64,000 nucleotides of DNA from Streptomyces sp. KL109B. Its GTDB lineage: Bacteria > Actinomycetota > Actinomycetes > Streptomycetales > Streptomycetaceae. The notes below the pieces were generated by a model that saw only the letters and a program-made list of their open reading frames with translations, was not told the origin of the DNA and made no database searches. The first letter of the stretch is position 1. The number at the start of each line of letters is the position of its first letter. Of the stretch, positions 1 through 10,128 are shown one piece after another. Where the stretch lies: NCBI RefSeq assembly GCF_030766935.1, contig NZ_JASERL010000017.1:1-64000 (forward strand), in the 5' to 3' direction. Both the position numbers and the translations under genes were made by a program.

Positions 1-391
1 TCGGGGCAGCCCTTAGGCGCAGGCACTGACAGCCCGTCGGGGAATCGATCCACACCGTTCTTGGGTGAGTTGACGTATCAGGCCAGGAGCACGGCCGCCG
101 ACACGATGGTCAAGGGGCCCTCTGAGGAAAGCGATTGGGTGCGATGCGTGTGCCCACGTCTGCGGAGCGCGCTGCAGAGCCTGAGCGGTCCGGCTACGTC
201 GTGCCACCGCACGTGTCAGAGGGTTGTCACCTGCCTCACCCCCGGGCGGGACTCTGGTCCGTGACTGGTCCGGGGGCAGTCCTCGTGCAGGACGGCCATC
301 GACTTGAGGCAGCCTGTTGCTTACCCAGAGTGACTCTGACGTCGGGCTACCTGGAGGGCAACGGCGCCTCCAGGCAGCCCGACTTGAGGCT
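1..391. other. Gene-free left edge
   Basis: No convincing gene is seen in this stretch. Short open frames exist on both strands but none has a ribosome binding site or a recognisable motif, and they read as GC-rich chance frames. The right end holds the long hairpin that closes the aldehyde dehydrogenase gene. The decamer gacttgaggc occurs as a direct repeat at 301-310 and 381-390, flanking that hairpin. The 5' part of a neighbouring gene outside the window cannot be excluded. Confidence 0.5.
341..383 (-). terminator. Long hairpin terminator of the aldehyde dehydrogenase gene
   Basis: Arms 341-357 and 367-383 are 17 bases long and complementary with one mismatch, around a 9-base loop. The hairpin lies 8 bases beyond the stop codon of the leftward aldehyde dehydrogenase gene. 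No T-run follows, which is usual for Streptomyces terminators. Confidence 0.8.
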
Positions 392-1915
<1,524 letters not shown>

Positions 1916-2001
1916 GGTGGCTGGCCTCCTGTGCGGCTGCCCGCCGTTGGGCAGCGTTCGAAGGGGAGGCTAGGAGTCCGGACGTTGCAGTCACGTTGCA
2001 G

Positions 2002-3300
2002 TCACGAGCGGAGTTCCGCGTCGAGTGCGGCGGCTCGGGCCAGGAACGGTGGCGTCGGGCGGAGGGCCGCGAGGGCGCGCCACACCTCCAGGTCGTCCTC
2101 GCCCCACGGCGCGTGCGCCCAGTCGGCCAGAAGGTCGGGGTCGCCGCGGGCGATCAGGGCCGCCCGGAGTTCGTCCGTGAGGCGGCGGCGGATGCGGGCC
2201 ACCGCAGGCGCCTGCGAGCCGGGCAGGAGGGGGCCGGTGTACGCGGAGGCCGCCGCCGTGACCGCCCCGGACGCGAGGCGGCGCTCCACCGTGGTGAGGT
2301 CCGAGTCGACCGGGGCGGACAGGCGGTAGGGCCGGGAGCGCAGCACGTCCGGGCCCACCACGCGGCGCAGCCGGGCCAGTTCGGCGCGCAGGGTCACCGG
2401 GGTCACCGACTCGTCCTCGTACAGGAAGCAGAGGAGCTCGTCGCCGGTCAGGCCCTCCGGGTGGCGGGAGAGGAGGACGAGGAGCTCGCTGTGGCGGCGG
2501 CTCAGGCGGAGTTTGTGGCCGGTGGGGGTGAGGAGCAGCGCCTCGTCGCGGCCGAGCGCGGTGAGGCGCAGGGTCGGTTCGGTCGTGGGTGGTGGTGCCT
2601 GGAGGGCGAGTTGGGACTCCGCCGCGCGGGCCACCGCCTGTACGAACGCCAGGCTGTGCGGGTGCGCGAGGCGGTCGCCGCCGGTGATGTCGATGGCGCC
2701 GAGCAGGCGGCCGGTGTGCGGGTCGTGCACGGGAGCTGCCGCGCACGTCCACGGCTGGACCCGGCGGATGAAGTGCTCGGCCGCGAACACCTGCACCGGA
2801 CGGTCCACCGCCACGGCGGTACCCGGCGCGTTCGTGCCCATCGCCGACTCCGACCAGCGGGCGCCCGGCACGAAGTTCATCCGGCCCGCCGCCTGCCGCG
2901 TACCGGTGTGGCCCTCGACCCACAGCAGCCTGCCGTGCGCGTCGCACACCGCCAGCAGGTGCTCGCCGTCCGCCGCGAACGTGCCCATCAGCTCGCGGAA
3001 GAGCGGCATGACGCGGGACAGCGGGTGCTCGGCGCGGTAGGCGTCGAGGTCGCCCTCCGGCATCTCCACCGAGGCCGCGTCGTCCGGGCTGACGTGCGCG
3101 CCCGCCGAGCGGCGCCAGGACGCGGCGACGACCGGGCGCACCGGACGGACCACGGTGCCCGCCGTGGTGAACCGGTCGTGCGCGCGGCGCAGCGCCCGGA
3201 CGCGCTCGGACGGATCGGTGCCCGGCTCCAGGGCGACCCACTGTTCGGTCAACTCGGCCTCCAGGGCGGATCCGTCGCGACGGTGCGGTGGCGCGACCAT
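2002..3300 (-). CDS. GAF-domain transcriptional regulator
   Basis: A 432-residue protein with an N-terminal GAF sensor region (about residues 80-220, including the conserved GTNAPGTA segment) and a C-terminal winged-helix-like domain (about 240-310, LRLSRRHSELL followed by VTLRAELARLRRVVG). The N-terminal half resembles AcoR-type activators, but the sigma-54 AAA+ domain is absent, as is usual for Streptomyces members of the family. The start is set at the ATG at 3300, which has GGAG five bases upstream; the frame stays open further upstream but would run into the amidase gene. Its position just upstream of the aldehyde dehydrogenase suggests that it controls that gene. The ligand is unknown. 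Confidence 0.8.
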   Translation of the reverse strand: MVAPPHRRDGSALEAELTEQWVALEPGTDPSERVRALRRAHDRFTTAGTVVRPVRPVVAASWRRSAGAHVSPDDAASVEMPEGDLDAYRAEHPLSRVMPLFRELMGTFAADGEHLLAVCDAHGRLLWVEGHTGTRQAAGRMNFVPGARWSESAMGTNAPGTAVAVDRPVQVFAAEHFIRRVQPWTCAAAPVHDPHTGRLLGAIDITGGDRLAHPHSLAFVQAVARAAESQLALQAPPPTTEPTLRLTALGRDEALLLTPTGHKLRLSRRHSELLVLLSRHPEGLTGDELLCFLYEDESVTPVTLRAELARLRRVVGPDVLRSRPYRLSAPVDSDLTTVERRLASGAVTAAASAYTGPLLPGSQAPAVARIRRRLTDELRAALIARGDPDLLADWAHAPWGEDDLEVWRALAALRPTPPFLARAAALDAELRS

Positions 3301-3431
3301 CGTCGCTCCGGGGAAGCGGGCCGACAAGGAGCGGAACACGGATCGGGCGATTCGGCACATGCCGCACACGCGTGTGGAGACGTGTGCCGTCGCCCACCGG
3401 GTAGGCCGGACCCGGGGGAGTGCCGCCCGGG

Positions 3432-4043
3432 TCAGGTGCCCTGGACAAGGCGCATGTACCGCTCCCAGTCCCAGTAGGGACCCGGATCCGTGTGGTCCGT
3501 GCCGGGCACCTCCACGTGCCCGAGGATGTGGTCGCGGGTCTTCGGGATGCCGTAGCGCGTGCAGATCGACGCGGTCAGCGCCGCGGACTCCCGGTACATC
3601 GCGTCGGTGAAGTACTGCGGTTTGTCGACCCACCCCTCGTGCTCGATGCCGATGCTGCGCGTGTTGTAGTTCCAGTTCCCCGCGTGCCAGGCGACGTCCT
3701 TCTCGCGCACCATCTGGGCGATGTGTCCGTCGGAGGAGCGGACGACGTAGTGCGCGGAGACCTGCTTGGCCGGGTTCTTGAAGATGTCGAGCGTCGTCGC
3801 GTAGTTCTCCTGCGTGACGTGGACGATCACGAAGTCGATCGGGTACGACAACGGGCGCCCGGACACCGTGTAGTTGGACTTGCTCGCGGGCACGGACTCG
3901 GCCTTCGGGTAGTCCACCGCGAGCGATCGGGCCTCGGCCCGGCCCGTGGCCAGGAGGGTGGTGGGCACCGCGGCGAGTGCCCCGAGCTGGAGCATGCGGC
4001 GCCGGCTCGGGAAGGGGGAGCTTGCGTTTGTTGCTCGGTCCAT
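3432..4043 (-). CDS. Secreted N-acetylmuramoyl-L-alanine amidase (Amidase_2 fold)
   Basis: A 203-residue peptidoglycan amidase. Residues 13-38 form a twin-arginine-like signal (SRRRMLQLGALAAV, then an AEA cleavage site), so export by Tat is likely. The mature part is an Amidase_2/PGRP domain: VIVH supplies the first zinc ligand (H75), and GHVEVPGTDHTDPGP near the C-terminus supplies H176 and D186, the ten-residue spacing seen in AmpD-type enzymes. It should cleave the bond between N-acetylmuramic acid and L-alanine outside the membrane. There is no cell-wall binding domain, so it is a minimal member. It lies between two metabolic genes without overlap, and its role there is not evident. Confidence 0.88.
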   Translation of the reverse strand: MDRATNASSPFPSRRRMLQLGALAAVPTTLLATGRAEARSLAVDYPKAESVPASKSNYTVSGRPLSYPIDFVIVHVTQENYATTLDIFKNPAKQVSAHYVVRSSDGHIAQMVREKDVAWHAGNWNYNTRSIGIEHEGWVDKPQYFTDAMYRESAALTASICTRYGIPKTRDHILGHVEVPGTDHTDPGPYWDWERYMRLVQGT

Positions 4044-4132
4044 GTCAATCCTGCCTCTCGGGTCACCGGTGGGGCGGTCGGAGCGGGGGGTGCAGGGTGC
4101 GGCGGGCGGTGTGCAGTGTGCGGTGCGGTGCG

Positions 4133-4156
4133 GTGAGTGGGTGAGTGGGTGAGTGG
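4133..4156. repeat. 8-bp simple repeat (gtgagtgg x3)
   Basis: Three perfect head-to-tail copies of gtgagtgg lie in the 121-base gap between the acetamidase stop and the amidase start. Related GTGCG runs precede them from about 4107. It is probably slippage-prone filler in the amidase promoter region. Confidence 0.8.
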
Positions 4157-4164
4157 GGGTGGGC

Positions 4165-5187
4165 TCAGAGTTCCGGGCGGGGCAGTGTCGTCGCGCTCTC
4201 GCGCAGCCGGGCGTGCAGCCCGCGGTGCGTCTCGCGGGCGGGCAGCCACTCCTTGCGGAGCTTGGCGACGCACGTGTAGTTGGTGTCGCAGACGTTCGCC
4301 AGCGGCGATTCCACGGTCTGCGTCACGAACTGGTAGGCGTCCAACTCGCTGAACCCGTAGTCCCGTACGAGCCACTGCACCAGGTCGAGCTGCGATATTC
4401 GGAAGGCGTCCTCGAGGGGGCGCGCCGAACCGGTCGAGACGAGGTGCGTGTCCGACTCGATGCGCGGCCACGGCGTCGTCACGCCCTTGAGCAGTTCCAC
4501 GATGACGACGGTCCGCATGGCGCACTCCACGGCCACGCCGCAGGTCTCGCCCTCGCCCTGCCGGGCGTGCCCGTCGCCGAGGCTGAGCAGCGCCCCCGGC
4601 ACGTTCACCCCGAGGTAGCAGGTGACGCCCGCCCGCATCTCCGGCGTGTCCATGTTCCCGCCGTGTGCGTCCGGGACGAGGGCCGATCGCACCTCCAGGT
4701 TCGCGGGCGCGACGCCCACCGTGCCGTGCATCGGGTCCATGGGGAGTTCGACGGTGAACTCGCTGTCCCTGGCCGCGAATCGGGCGGTGCGGCGCGACCG
4801 GTCGAGCTGCCAGATCCAGACGGTCTCGGGGAGCGGCGGCTGCAGCGTCGCCGTCGTGTGCGTCGAGGTCAGCGCGCCGAACAGCGGCACAGTCGTGGAC
4901 GCCGCCCAGTCTCGCGCGGGCTCCACCGACACGAAGTGCACCGCGACGGTGTCGCCCGGCTCGGCGCCCTCGATGTGGAACGGGCCCGTCTGCGGGTTGA
5001 GGAACGGAAATTCGCAGACCTCCGATACGAGGTCCTTCTCCGAGCGCACCCGGCCCGCGAAACAGTCCTCCGTGCAGAGGTCGAGCGCCGTGCCCGGCGC
5101 GATGCGCGCGACCGGTGGCGCGCCGCCGAACGTCCAGGCGTACTCGCCCGGTTCGGGGCGGACGGTCAGCATCCGGAGATCGCTCAT
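4165..5187 (-). CDS. Acetamidase/formamidase family protein (first copy)
   Basis: A 340-residue FmdA/AmdA-type amidase that would hydrolyse a small amide to acid plus ammonia. Family signatures include FNPQTGPFHIEGAEPGDT-like sequence at about 65-85, HGGNMDTPEM in the middle (the family's metal-binding GGN region) and LSLGDGHARQGEGE (about 210-225), all typical of the formamidase beta-sandwich. The ATG at 5187 is chosen because a GGAG lies ten bases upstream and a small upstream ORF ends in an ATGA overlap with it. A second member of the family, at 13551-14684, sits in the carbamate-kinase cluster and is clearly diverged, so the two probably act on different amides. Confidence 0.87.
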   Translation of the reverse strand: MSDLRMLTVRPEPGEYAWTFGGAPPVARIAPGTALDLCTEDCFAGRVRSEKDLVSEVCEFPFLNPQTGPFHIEGAEPGDTVAVHFVSVEPARDWAASTTVPLFGALTSTHTTATLQPPLPETVWIWQLDRSRRTARFAARDSEFTVELPMDPMHGTVGVAPANLEVRSALVPDAHGGNMDTPEMRAGVTCYLGVNVPGALLSLGDGHARQGEGETCGVAVECAMRTVVIVELLKGVTTPWPRIESDTHLVSTGSARPLEDAFRISQLDLVQWLVRDYGFSELDAYQFVTQTVESPLANVCDTNYTCVAKLRKEWLPARETHRGLHARLRESATTLPRPEL

Positions 5188-5297
5188 GGGGACTGCGCTC
5201 CGCTCTGTGGGGAGTGGGTGAGGGCCGTGGCGCCACGCACCAGCGGTATGCCCGCGACTGGACCCGCGTAGACCCAGTCGTTGATGTCTCCCGACAC
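5184..5297 (-). CDS. Possible 37-codon coupled leader ORF before the acetamidase gene
   Basis: A GTG at 5297 is preceded by a strong GGGGAGGGGG ribosome binding site about nine bases away. It opens a 37-codon frame beginning V-S-G-D-I-N-D-W-V-Y-A-G-P whose TGA overlaps the acetamidase ATG as ATGA. Good initiation signals and the exact 4-base stop/start overlap argue that it is translated and couples translation of the amidase. I recognise no family. It could be a regulatory leader peptide or a small partner protein. The remaining 199 bases up to 5496 show no further gene. Confidence 0.5.
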   Translation of the reverse strand: MSGDINDWVYAGPVAGIPLVRGATALTHSPQSGAQSP

Positions 5298-5496
5298 GGC
5301 AATCCCCCTCCCCGTGCGCGCGCCGTCCCCGCCGGACGGACAGGAGCAACGGCGCCTCGCGTGAATCACGTTACGGGGCCCGCAGGTTGGGGCGGAAGGG
5401 GGCGCGGAAGATCTGTGGACAACCGGCGCGTTGTGAACAACCGCACGTCAGAGGTCCGAACCAGTGGCACTGGGGCACCCCGTCCCGATGCCGGAG

Positions 5497-6690
5497 CTAC
5501 GCCGCGGTGACCGCCCCCATCGGATCGTCCAGCACCGCCCGTACCACCGAATGCGCCGCCCCCAGCAACGGCCCGTCCGAACCGAGCCCGGAGACGAGGA
5601 CGCCGTCCTCCGGTGATGCCGTACGACGGGTCAACTCACGTTCCAGGGACGGAAGGAGCCACGGCGCGAGGCGGGACAGCGCGCCCCCGAGGACCACCGC
5701 ACGCGGGTCCACGAGGTTCACCGCCCCGGTCAGCGCGATGCCGAGCGCCGTGCCCGCCGAACGCAGCGCCCGCCGCGTCGCGGTGTCACCGTCGGCGGCC
5801 CGCTCGGCGAGCAGCGTCACCCGGTCGGGGCCCGGCTCGATGCCCGCGGCGTGCAGCACCGCCTCCTCACCCGCGTACTGCTCCAGACAGCCCCGCCCGC
5901 CGCACGGGCACGCGGGCCCCTCGGGGCGCACCGGCACATGGCCGAGTTCGCCCGCGAACCCGCGTGTGCCGCGCAGCAGTTGACCGTCGACGACGAGCGC
6001 CGCACCGATGCCGATCTCCGCCGAGACGTGGAGGAAGTCGGCGGGGGACTCCTCGCCGAGCCACAGTTCGGCGAGGGCGCCGAAGTTGGCCTCGTTCTCG
6101 ACGGTGACCGGCACGTCGCCCTGGAGCAGGGCCGCGACATCCGTGTCGTGCCAGTCGAGGTTGGGGGCCCGCACGACGGTCGTGGTGCCGCGTGCCACCA
6201 GGCCGGGCACGGCGATCGCCAGTCCGGCGGGGTGCAATCCGGCCGACCGCGCCTGCGCGCCCACCTCCCGTACGAGTTCCGCGAGTTCGTCCAGTACGGG
6301 CTTGGGCGCACGCCCCCGGTTGCTCACCCGGCGCCGTGCGCGCGCCCGCACCTCGCCGCGCAGATCCACCGCGCACACCGCGAGATGGTCGACGCCCACC
6401 TCGGCGCCCAGCCCCGCGGGACCGCGGCCGCTGACGGCGAGCGCGGAGCCGGGCCGGCCGACGCCGCCGGGACGCTGCGGCCCCAACTCCTCCAGGAGCC
6501 CCGCCCGGATCAACTCGTCGACGAGGGTCGAGACGGCCGCCCTGGTGAGGCCGATGTGCTGCGCCACCGCGGCCCGCGACAGCGGTCCCTCGGCGGCCAC
6601 CGCGTGCATGACGCGGGACAGGTTGCGGCGGCGCATGGCCTGCTGGGTGTCGGACGTGCCCGGTCGCGGCCGGTGCAGTGGTGCGGTCAT
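5497..6690 (-). CDS. ROK-family transcriptional regulator (XylR-like)
   Basis: A 397-residue ROK protein. Residues 38-59 form a MarR-like helix-turn-helix (LSRAAVAQHIGLTRAAVSTLV), followed by a sugar-kinase-like ROK domain containing the GELGH motif (247-251) and the structural zinc motif CPCGGRGCLEQY (261-272). ROK repressors release DNA when they bind a sugar, and xylose is the obvious candidate because the gene lies 78 bases downstream of xylB on the same strand, with xylA divergent. The ATG at 6690 has GGGAG nine bases upstream. It most likely binds the xylA-xylB intergenic region. Confidence 0.9.
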   Translation of the reverse strand: MTAPLHRPRPGTSDTQQAMRRRNLSRVMHAVAAEGPLSRAAVAQHIGLTRAAVSTLVDELIRAGLLEELGPQRPGGVGRPGSALAVSGRGPAGLGAEVGVDHLAVCAVDLRGEVRARARRRVSNRGRAPKPVLDELAELVREVGAQARSAGLHPAGLAIAVPGLVARGTTTVVRAPNLDWHDTDVAALLQGDVPVTVENEANFGALAELWLGEESPADFLHVSAEIGIGAALVVDGQLLRGTRGFAGELGHVPVRPEGPACPCGGRGCLEQYAGEEAVLHAAGIEPGPDRVTLLAERAADGDTATRRALRSAGTALGIALTGAVNLVDPRAVVLGGALSRLAPWLLPSLERELTRRTASPEDGVLVSGLGSDGPLLGAAHSVVRAVLDDPMGAVTAA

Positions 6691-6768
6691 ACGGACATGC
6701 TCCCAGGGGCGGTGGGGTGCGGTGGGGTGGAGTGGCGTGGACGCGGGTTCGGCCCGCGAGGGGGCCGC

Positions 6769-8226
6769 TCAGCCCTCGCCGACTCCCTCCGCGTCGCCGA
6801 GCAGCACCCCGGCACCCGCCAACACCCCGGAGATCCGCTCCATCGTCGCCTCGTCCCTGCGCTCCACCGGATCGAGCAGCGGCCCCCGCGCGGTGTCCCA
6901 GCGCCGCGCCACCGCCCCCGGGTCCTCGCCGGTGAGCAGGGCCGCGGCCTGCGCCGCCGCGCCCAGCGCCACCAACTCGCGGGCCTCGGGCACCTGCACC
7001 GCCCGCCCCGACAGCCGCCGCACCGTCTCCTGCCAGGCCGTCCCGCGCGCCCCGCCGCCGATGAGGAGCAGGGGAGCCGTCGGGTCGGCGTCCGCGTCGA
7101 GGACCCGGTCGAGGGCGGCGAGCAGCGCGTGCACCGCGCCGTCGTACGCCGACTGAAGGAGCTGGCCGCCCGTCGTGTCGTGCCGCAGACCCGTCAACAG
7201 GCCGGAGGCGTCCGGCAGGTTGGGGGTCCGCTCGCCGTCCAGGTACGGCAGGATCGTCGCCGTGCCGCCCGGCTCGACCGCCTCCCGGTCGAGGCCGAGG
7301 AGCGCCGCGATCCGGTCCACCGCGAGCGTGCAGTTCAACGTGCAGGCCAGCGGCAGCCAGTCGCCGCGCGCGTCCGCGAAACCCGCGACCGTACCGGAGG
7401 GGTCGGTCGGGCGGTTCCGGGACACCGCGTACACCGTGCCCGAAGTGCCCAGGCTCAGCACGGGAGTTCCGGGGAGCAGGCCGAGGCCGAGCGCCGCGGC
7501 GGCGTTGTCGCCCGTGCCCGCCGCCACCAGCGTGCCCTTGGCGAAGGGCAGTTCTCCGCCCGAAGTGTGCACCGTGCCCGCGACCTCACCCGGTCCGACC
7601 ACTCTCGGCAGCAGCGCCGGGTCGAGGCCCACACGCCCCAGCACGTCCTCGTCGTACGCCTCGGTCGCCGACGCCCACCACCCCGTACCGGACGCGTCGC
7701 CCCGGTCCGTCGTGCCGTCACCCGTCAGCCGTCCGGTCAGGTAGTCGTGCGGCAGCCGCACCGCGGCCGTCGCGCGCACCGCGTCCGGCTCGTGCTCGGC
7801 CAGCCACGCCCACTTCGACACCGTGAAAGAGGCGGCCGGCACGCTGCCGAACCGCTCCGCCCACGCCTTCGCGCCGCCCAGCTCGGTCACGAGCCTGGCG
7901 GCCTGCGGCGCCGAGCGCACGTCGTTCCACAGCAGCGCTGGACGCACCGGGCGCCCCCGTGCGTCCAGCGTCACCAGTCCGTGCTGCTGCCCGCCGACCG
8001 ACACCGCCGAGGCGCGCCGGGCCGCGTCGCCGCACTGGGCGAGCGCCTCGCGCAGCGCCCGGTACCACTCCTCGGGGTCACTCTCGCGGCCCGCGCCAGA
8101 GGTGACGGTGTGCGGAGCCTGGCCGCTCGCCACCGTCGCGCCCGTGGCGACATCGACGACCAGGACCTTCGTGGACTGCGTGGAACTGTCGACTCCTACG
8201 ACGAGGGGGCCATCGGCAGCTGACAT
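6769..8226 (-). CDS. xylB: Xylulokinase
   Basis: A 485-residue FGGY-family kinase that phosphorylates D-xylulose to xylulose 5-phosphate with ATP, the second step of bacterial xylose use. The N-terminus VVGVDSSTQSTKVLVVD is the phosphate-binding start of the family. GGQQHGLV is the xylulokinase-type substrate motif near residue 75, and SLGTSGTVYAV and LIGGGARG (C-terminal third) match the ATPase core. The ATG at 8226 has AGGAG six bases upstream. Divergence from xylA and proximity to a ROK regulator support the assignment over other FGGY kinases. Confidence 0.95.
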   Translation of the reverse strand: MSAADGPLVVGVDSSTQSTKVLVVDVATGATVASGQAPHTVTSGAGRESDPEEWYRALREALAQCGDAARRASAVSVGGQQHGLVTLDARGRPVRPALLWNDVRSAPQAARLVTELGGAKAWAERFGSVPAASFTVSKWAWLAEHEPDAVRATAAVRLPHDYLTGRLTGDGTTDRGDASGTGWWASATEAYDEDVLGRVGLDPALLPRVVGPGEVAGTVHTSGGELPFAKGTLVAAGTGDNAAAALGLGLLPGTPVLSLGTSGTVYAVSRNRPTDPSGTVAGFADARGDWLPLACTLNCTLAVDRIAALLGLDREAVEPGGTATILPYLDGERTPNLPDASGLLTGLRHDTTGGQLLQSAYDGAVHALLAALDRVLDADADPTAPLLLIGGGARGTAWQETVRRLSGRAVQVPEARELVALGAAAQAAALLTGEDPGAVARRWDTARGPLLDPVERRDEATMERISGVLAGAGVLLGDAEGVGEG

Positions 8227-8256
8227 GCGGCTCTCCTGAAATCTCGGCAAGTCTCT

Positions 8257-8312
8257 GTCTGTACATGTCGGTCTGTACATCTCGGTCTGTGCATCTCGGT
8301 CTGTACATCTCG
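8257..8312. repeat. Four 14-bp direct repeats in the xylA-xylB intergenic region
   Basis: Four abutting copies of gtctgtacatctcg occupy 8257-8270, 8271-8284, 8285-8298 and 8299-8312, with one or two changes (the first ends gtcg, the third reads gtctgtgcat). They lie 31-86 bases upstream of the xylB start, in its leader or promoter. The 14-bp period is not a multiple of the helical repeat, so a cooperative operator on one DNA face is not obvious. Confidence 0.85.
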
Positions 8313-8360
8313 GGAAATCTGGGTCTGTGACGCGGTCGGCTCTTCCCAGCGGCGTTCCCG

Positions 8361-8377
8361 CATACTAATTTGTAAAG
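8361..8377. promoter_or_regulatory. AT-rich patch upstream of xylA, candidate ROK operator or promoter
   Basis: catactaatttgtaaag is the only AT-rich stretch in the divergent region and lies 36-52 bases upstream of xylA. ROK repressor sites are typically A/T-rich with TTTnnTAAA-like halves, so it is a plausible operator. This is inference only. Confidence 0.35.
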
Positions 8378-8412
8378 CGCCATGACGAAATAGTCGGCGA
8401 GGGAGCCGCAAG

Positions 8413-9579
8413 ATGACGTACCAGCCCACCCCTGACGACAAGTTCAGCTTCGGCCTGTGGACGGTCGGCTGGCAGGGCCGCGACCCGTTCGGCGACGCCA
8501 CCCGGGCGGCGCTCGACCCGGTGGAGTCCGTGCAGCGCCTGTCCGAGCTCGGCGCCTACGGAGTGACCTTCCACGACGACGACCTGATCCCGTTCGGCGC
8601 CTCCGAGGCCGAGCGCGAGTCCCACATCAAGCGCTTCCGGCAGGCCCTCGACGCCACCGGCATGGTCGTCCCGATGGCCACCACGAACCTCTTCACGCAC
8701 CCGGTCTTCAAGGACGGCGGCTTCACCGCCAACGACCGCGACGTACGCCGCTACGCGCTGCGCAAGGTCATCCGGAACATCGACCTCGCCGCCGAGCTCG
8801 GCGCCAAGACGTACGTCGCGTGGGGCGGCCGCGAGGGCGCCGAGTCCGGCGGAGCCAAGGACGTGCGCGACGCGCTGGACCGCATGAAGGAGGCCTTCGA
8901 CCTCCTCGGCGAGTACGTCGTCGAGCAGGGCTACGACCTCAAGTTCGCCATCGAGCCCAAGCCGAACGAGCCGCGCGGCGACATCCTCCTGCCGACCGTC
9001 GGCCACGCCCTCGCGTTCATCGAGCGCCTGGAGCGGCCCGAGATGTACGGCGTGAACCCCGAGGTCGGACACGAGCAGATGGCGGGCCTCAACTTCCCGC
9101 ACGGCATCGCCCAGGCTCTGTGGGCGGGCAAGCTGTTCCACATCGACCTCAACGGCCAGTCCGGCATCAAGTACGACCAGGACCTGCGCTTCGGCGCCGG
9201 CGACCTGCGCGCCGCGTTCTGGCTCGTCGACCTCCTGGAGCAGGCCGGTTACGAGGGCCCGCGGCACTTCGACTTCAAGCCGCCGCGGACCGAGGACTTC
9301 GACGGCGTGTGGGCCTCGGCCGCGGGCTGCATGCGCAACTACCTGATCCTCAAGGACCGGGCCGCCGCCTTCCGCGACGACCCGGAGGTCCAGGAGGCGC
9401 TGGCCGCCTCCCGGCTCGACCAGCTCGCGCAGCCGACCGCCGCCGACGGCCTCTCCTCGCTGCTCGCCGACAAGAGCGCATTCGAGGAGTTCGACGTCGA
9501 GGCCGCCGCCGAGCGCGGCATGGCGTTCGAGCGCCTCGACCAGCTGGCGATGGACCACCTGCTGGGTGTGCGCGGCTGA
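8413..9579 (+). CDS. xylA: Xylose isomerase
   Basis: A 388-residue class I xylose isomerase that interconverts D-xylose and D-xylulose with two divalent metals. The length matches the well-studied Streptomyces enzymes. Catalytic and metal-site segments are present: VTFHDDDLIPFG with the ring-opening histidine, WGGREG, IEPKPNEPRGD carrying metal-binding Glu and the catalytic Lys, and GHEQM with the second Glu/His pair. The ATG at 8413 has GGGAG seven bases upstream. It is divergent from xylB and followed by a strong hairpin, so it is monocistronic. Confidence 0.97.
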   Translation: MTYQPTPDDKFSFGLWTVGWQGRDPFGDATRAALDPVESVQRLSELGAYGVTFHDDDLIPFGASEAERESHIKRFRQALDATGMVVPMATTNLFTHPVFKDGGFTANDRDVRRYALRKVIRNIDLAAELGAKTYVAWGGREGAESGGAKDVRDALDRMKEAFDLLGEYVVEQGYDLKFAIEPKPNEPRGDILLPTVGHALAFIERLERPEMYGVNPEVGHEQMAGLNFPHGIAQALWAGKLFHIDLNGQSGIKYDQDLRFGAGDLRAAFWLVDLLEQAGYEGPRHFDFKPPRTEDFDGVWASAAGCMRNYLILKDRAAAFRDDPEVQEALAASRLDQLAQPTAADGLSSLLADKSAFEEFDVEAAAERGMAFERLDQLAMDHLLGVRG

Positions 9580-9594
9580 CACCACACGGGAACC

Positions 9595-9621
9595 GGGCCC
9601 CTCAACTCCGTTGAGGGGCTC
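9595..9621 (+). terminator. Rho-independent-type hairpin after xylA
   Basis: Arms 9595-9606 and 9610-9621 pair over 12 bases with a single G-U and a 3-base loop, 16 bases after the xylA stop. No T-run follows. Confidence 0.85.
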
Positions 9622-9654
9622 GCGTGTTGGCCGTCGGGAGGCAATCCTGGAGGG

Positions 9655-10038
9655 GTGTCCCTTCCACCGGTGCCACCGTCACCGCCACCGCCGCCGAACG
9701 ATGCCCCACCGCCCGGCGGCGGCTTCGGCGCGCCGCCGCCCGACGGGCCGCGCCGTCCGGAACGGCAGCGTAGATTCCTGCTGATCGCCGTCGTCCTGGC
9801 GGCGCTGATCATCACGTCTGCCGTGGCCCTCGTGGTGACGCGCGATCTCGACTCCAAGGAAGAGAAGAAGTCGCCCGACAAGAGCAGCCAACGGGCCACG
9901 CCCTCGCCCTCGTTGAGCATCCCGAGCGAGCTGCCGTCCTCGCTGCGCAGCAAGCTGCCGAGCGAACTCCCCAGCAAGCTGCCGAGCGGACTGCCATCGG
10001 AGTTGCCGAGCGAATTGCCTACGGGGCTGTTCGGCTAG
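9655..10038 (+). CDS. Small Pro-rich single-pass membrane protein with LPS repeats
   Basis: A 127-residue protein of unknown function. Residues 1-38 are Pro/Gly-rich and cytoplasmic-looking, 41-62 form one hydrophobic helix (FLLIAVVLAALIITSAVALVV), and the outside part has a charged linker followed by about seven near-repeats of the type S-E/K/G-L-P (90-122). The start is a GTG at 9655; GGAGG sits 13 bases upstream and a second GGAGG is too close, so the exact start is uncertain. This layout is common in Streptomyces membrane proteins with wall-spanning tails. No partner is evident. Confidence 0.7.
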   Translation: MSLPPVPPSPPPPPNDAPPPGGGFGAPPPDGPRRPERQRRFLLIAVVLAALIITSAVALVVTRDLDSKEEKKSPDKSSQRATPSPSLSIPSELPSSLRSKLPSELPSKLPSGLPSELPSELPTGLFG

Positions 10039-10081
10039 GACCTGATCCGAGCGGCAGGCTCTGGACGTGCCGCGCCGGGCC

Positions 10082-10128
10082 CCACCTGTAGGCGCCGCGC
10101 CACCTGTAGGCGCTGGGTCACCTACAGG
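10082..10128. repeat. Direct and inverted repeats between convergent genes
   Basis: ccacctgtaggcgc occurs at 10082-10095 and 10100-10113. CCTGTAGG (10103-10110) is the inverse of CCTACAGG (10121-10128), which contains the stop codon of the leftward gene. The position between two gene ends suggests a weak bidirectional terminator. Confidence 0.5.
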
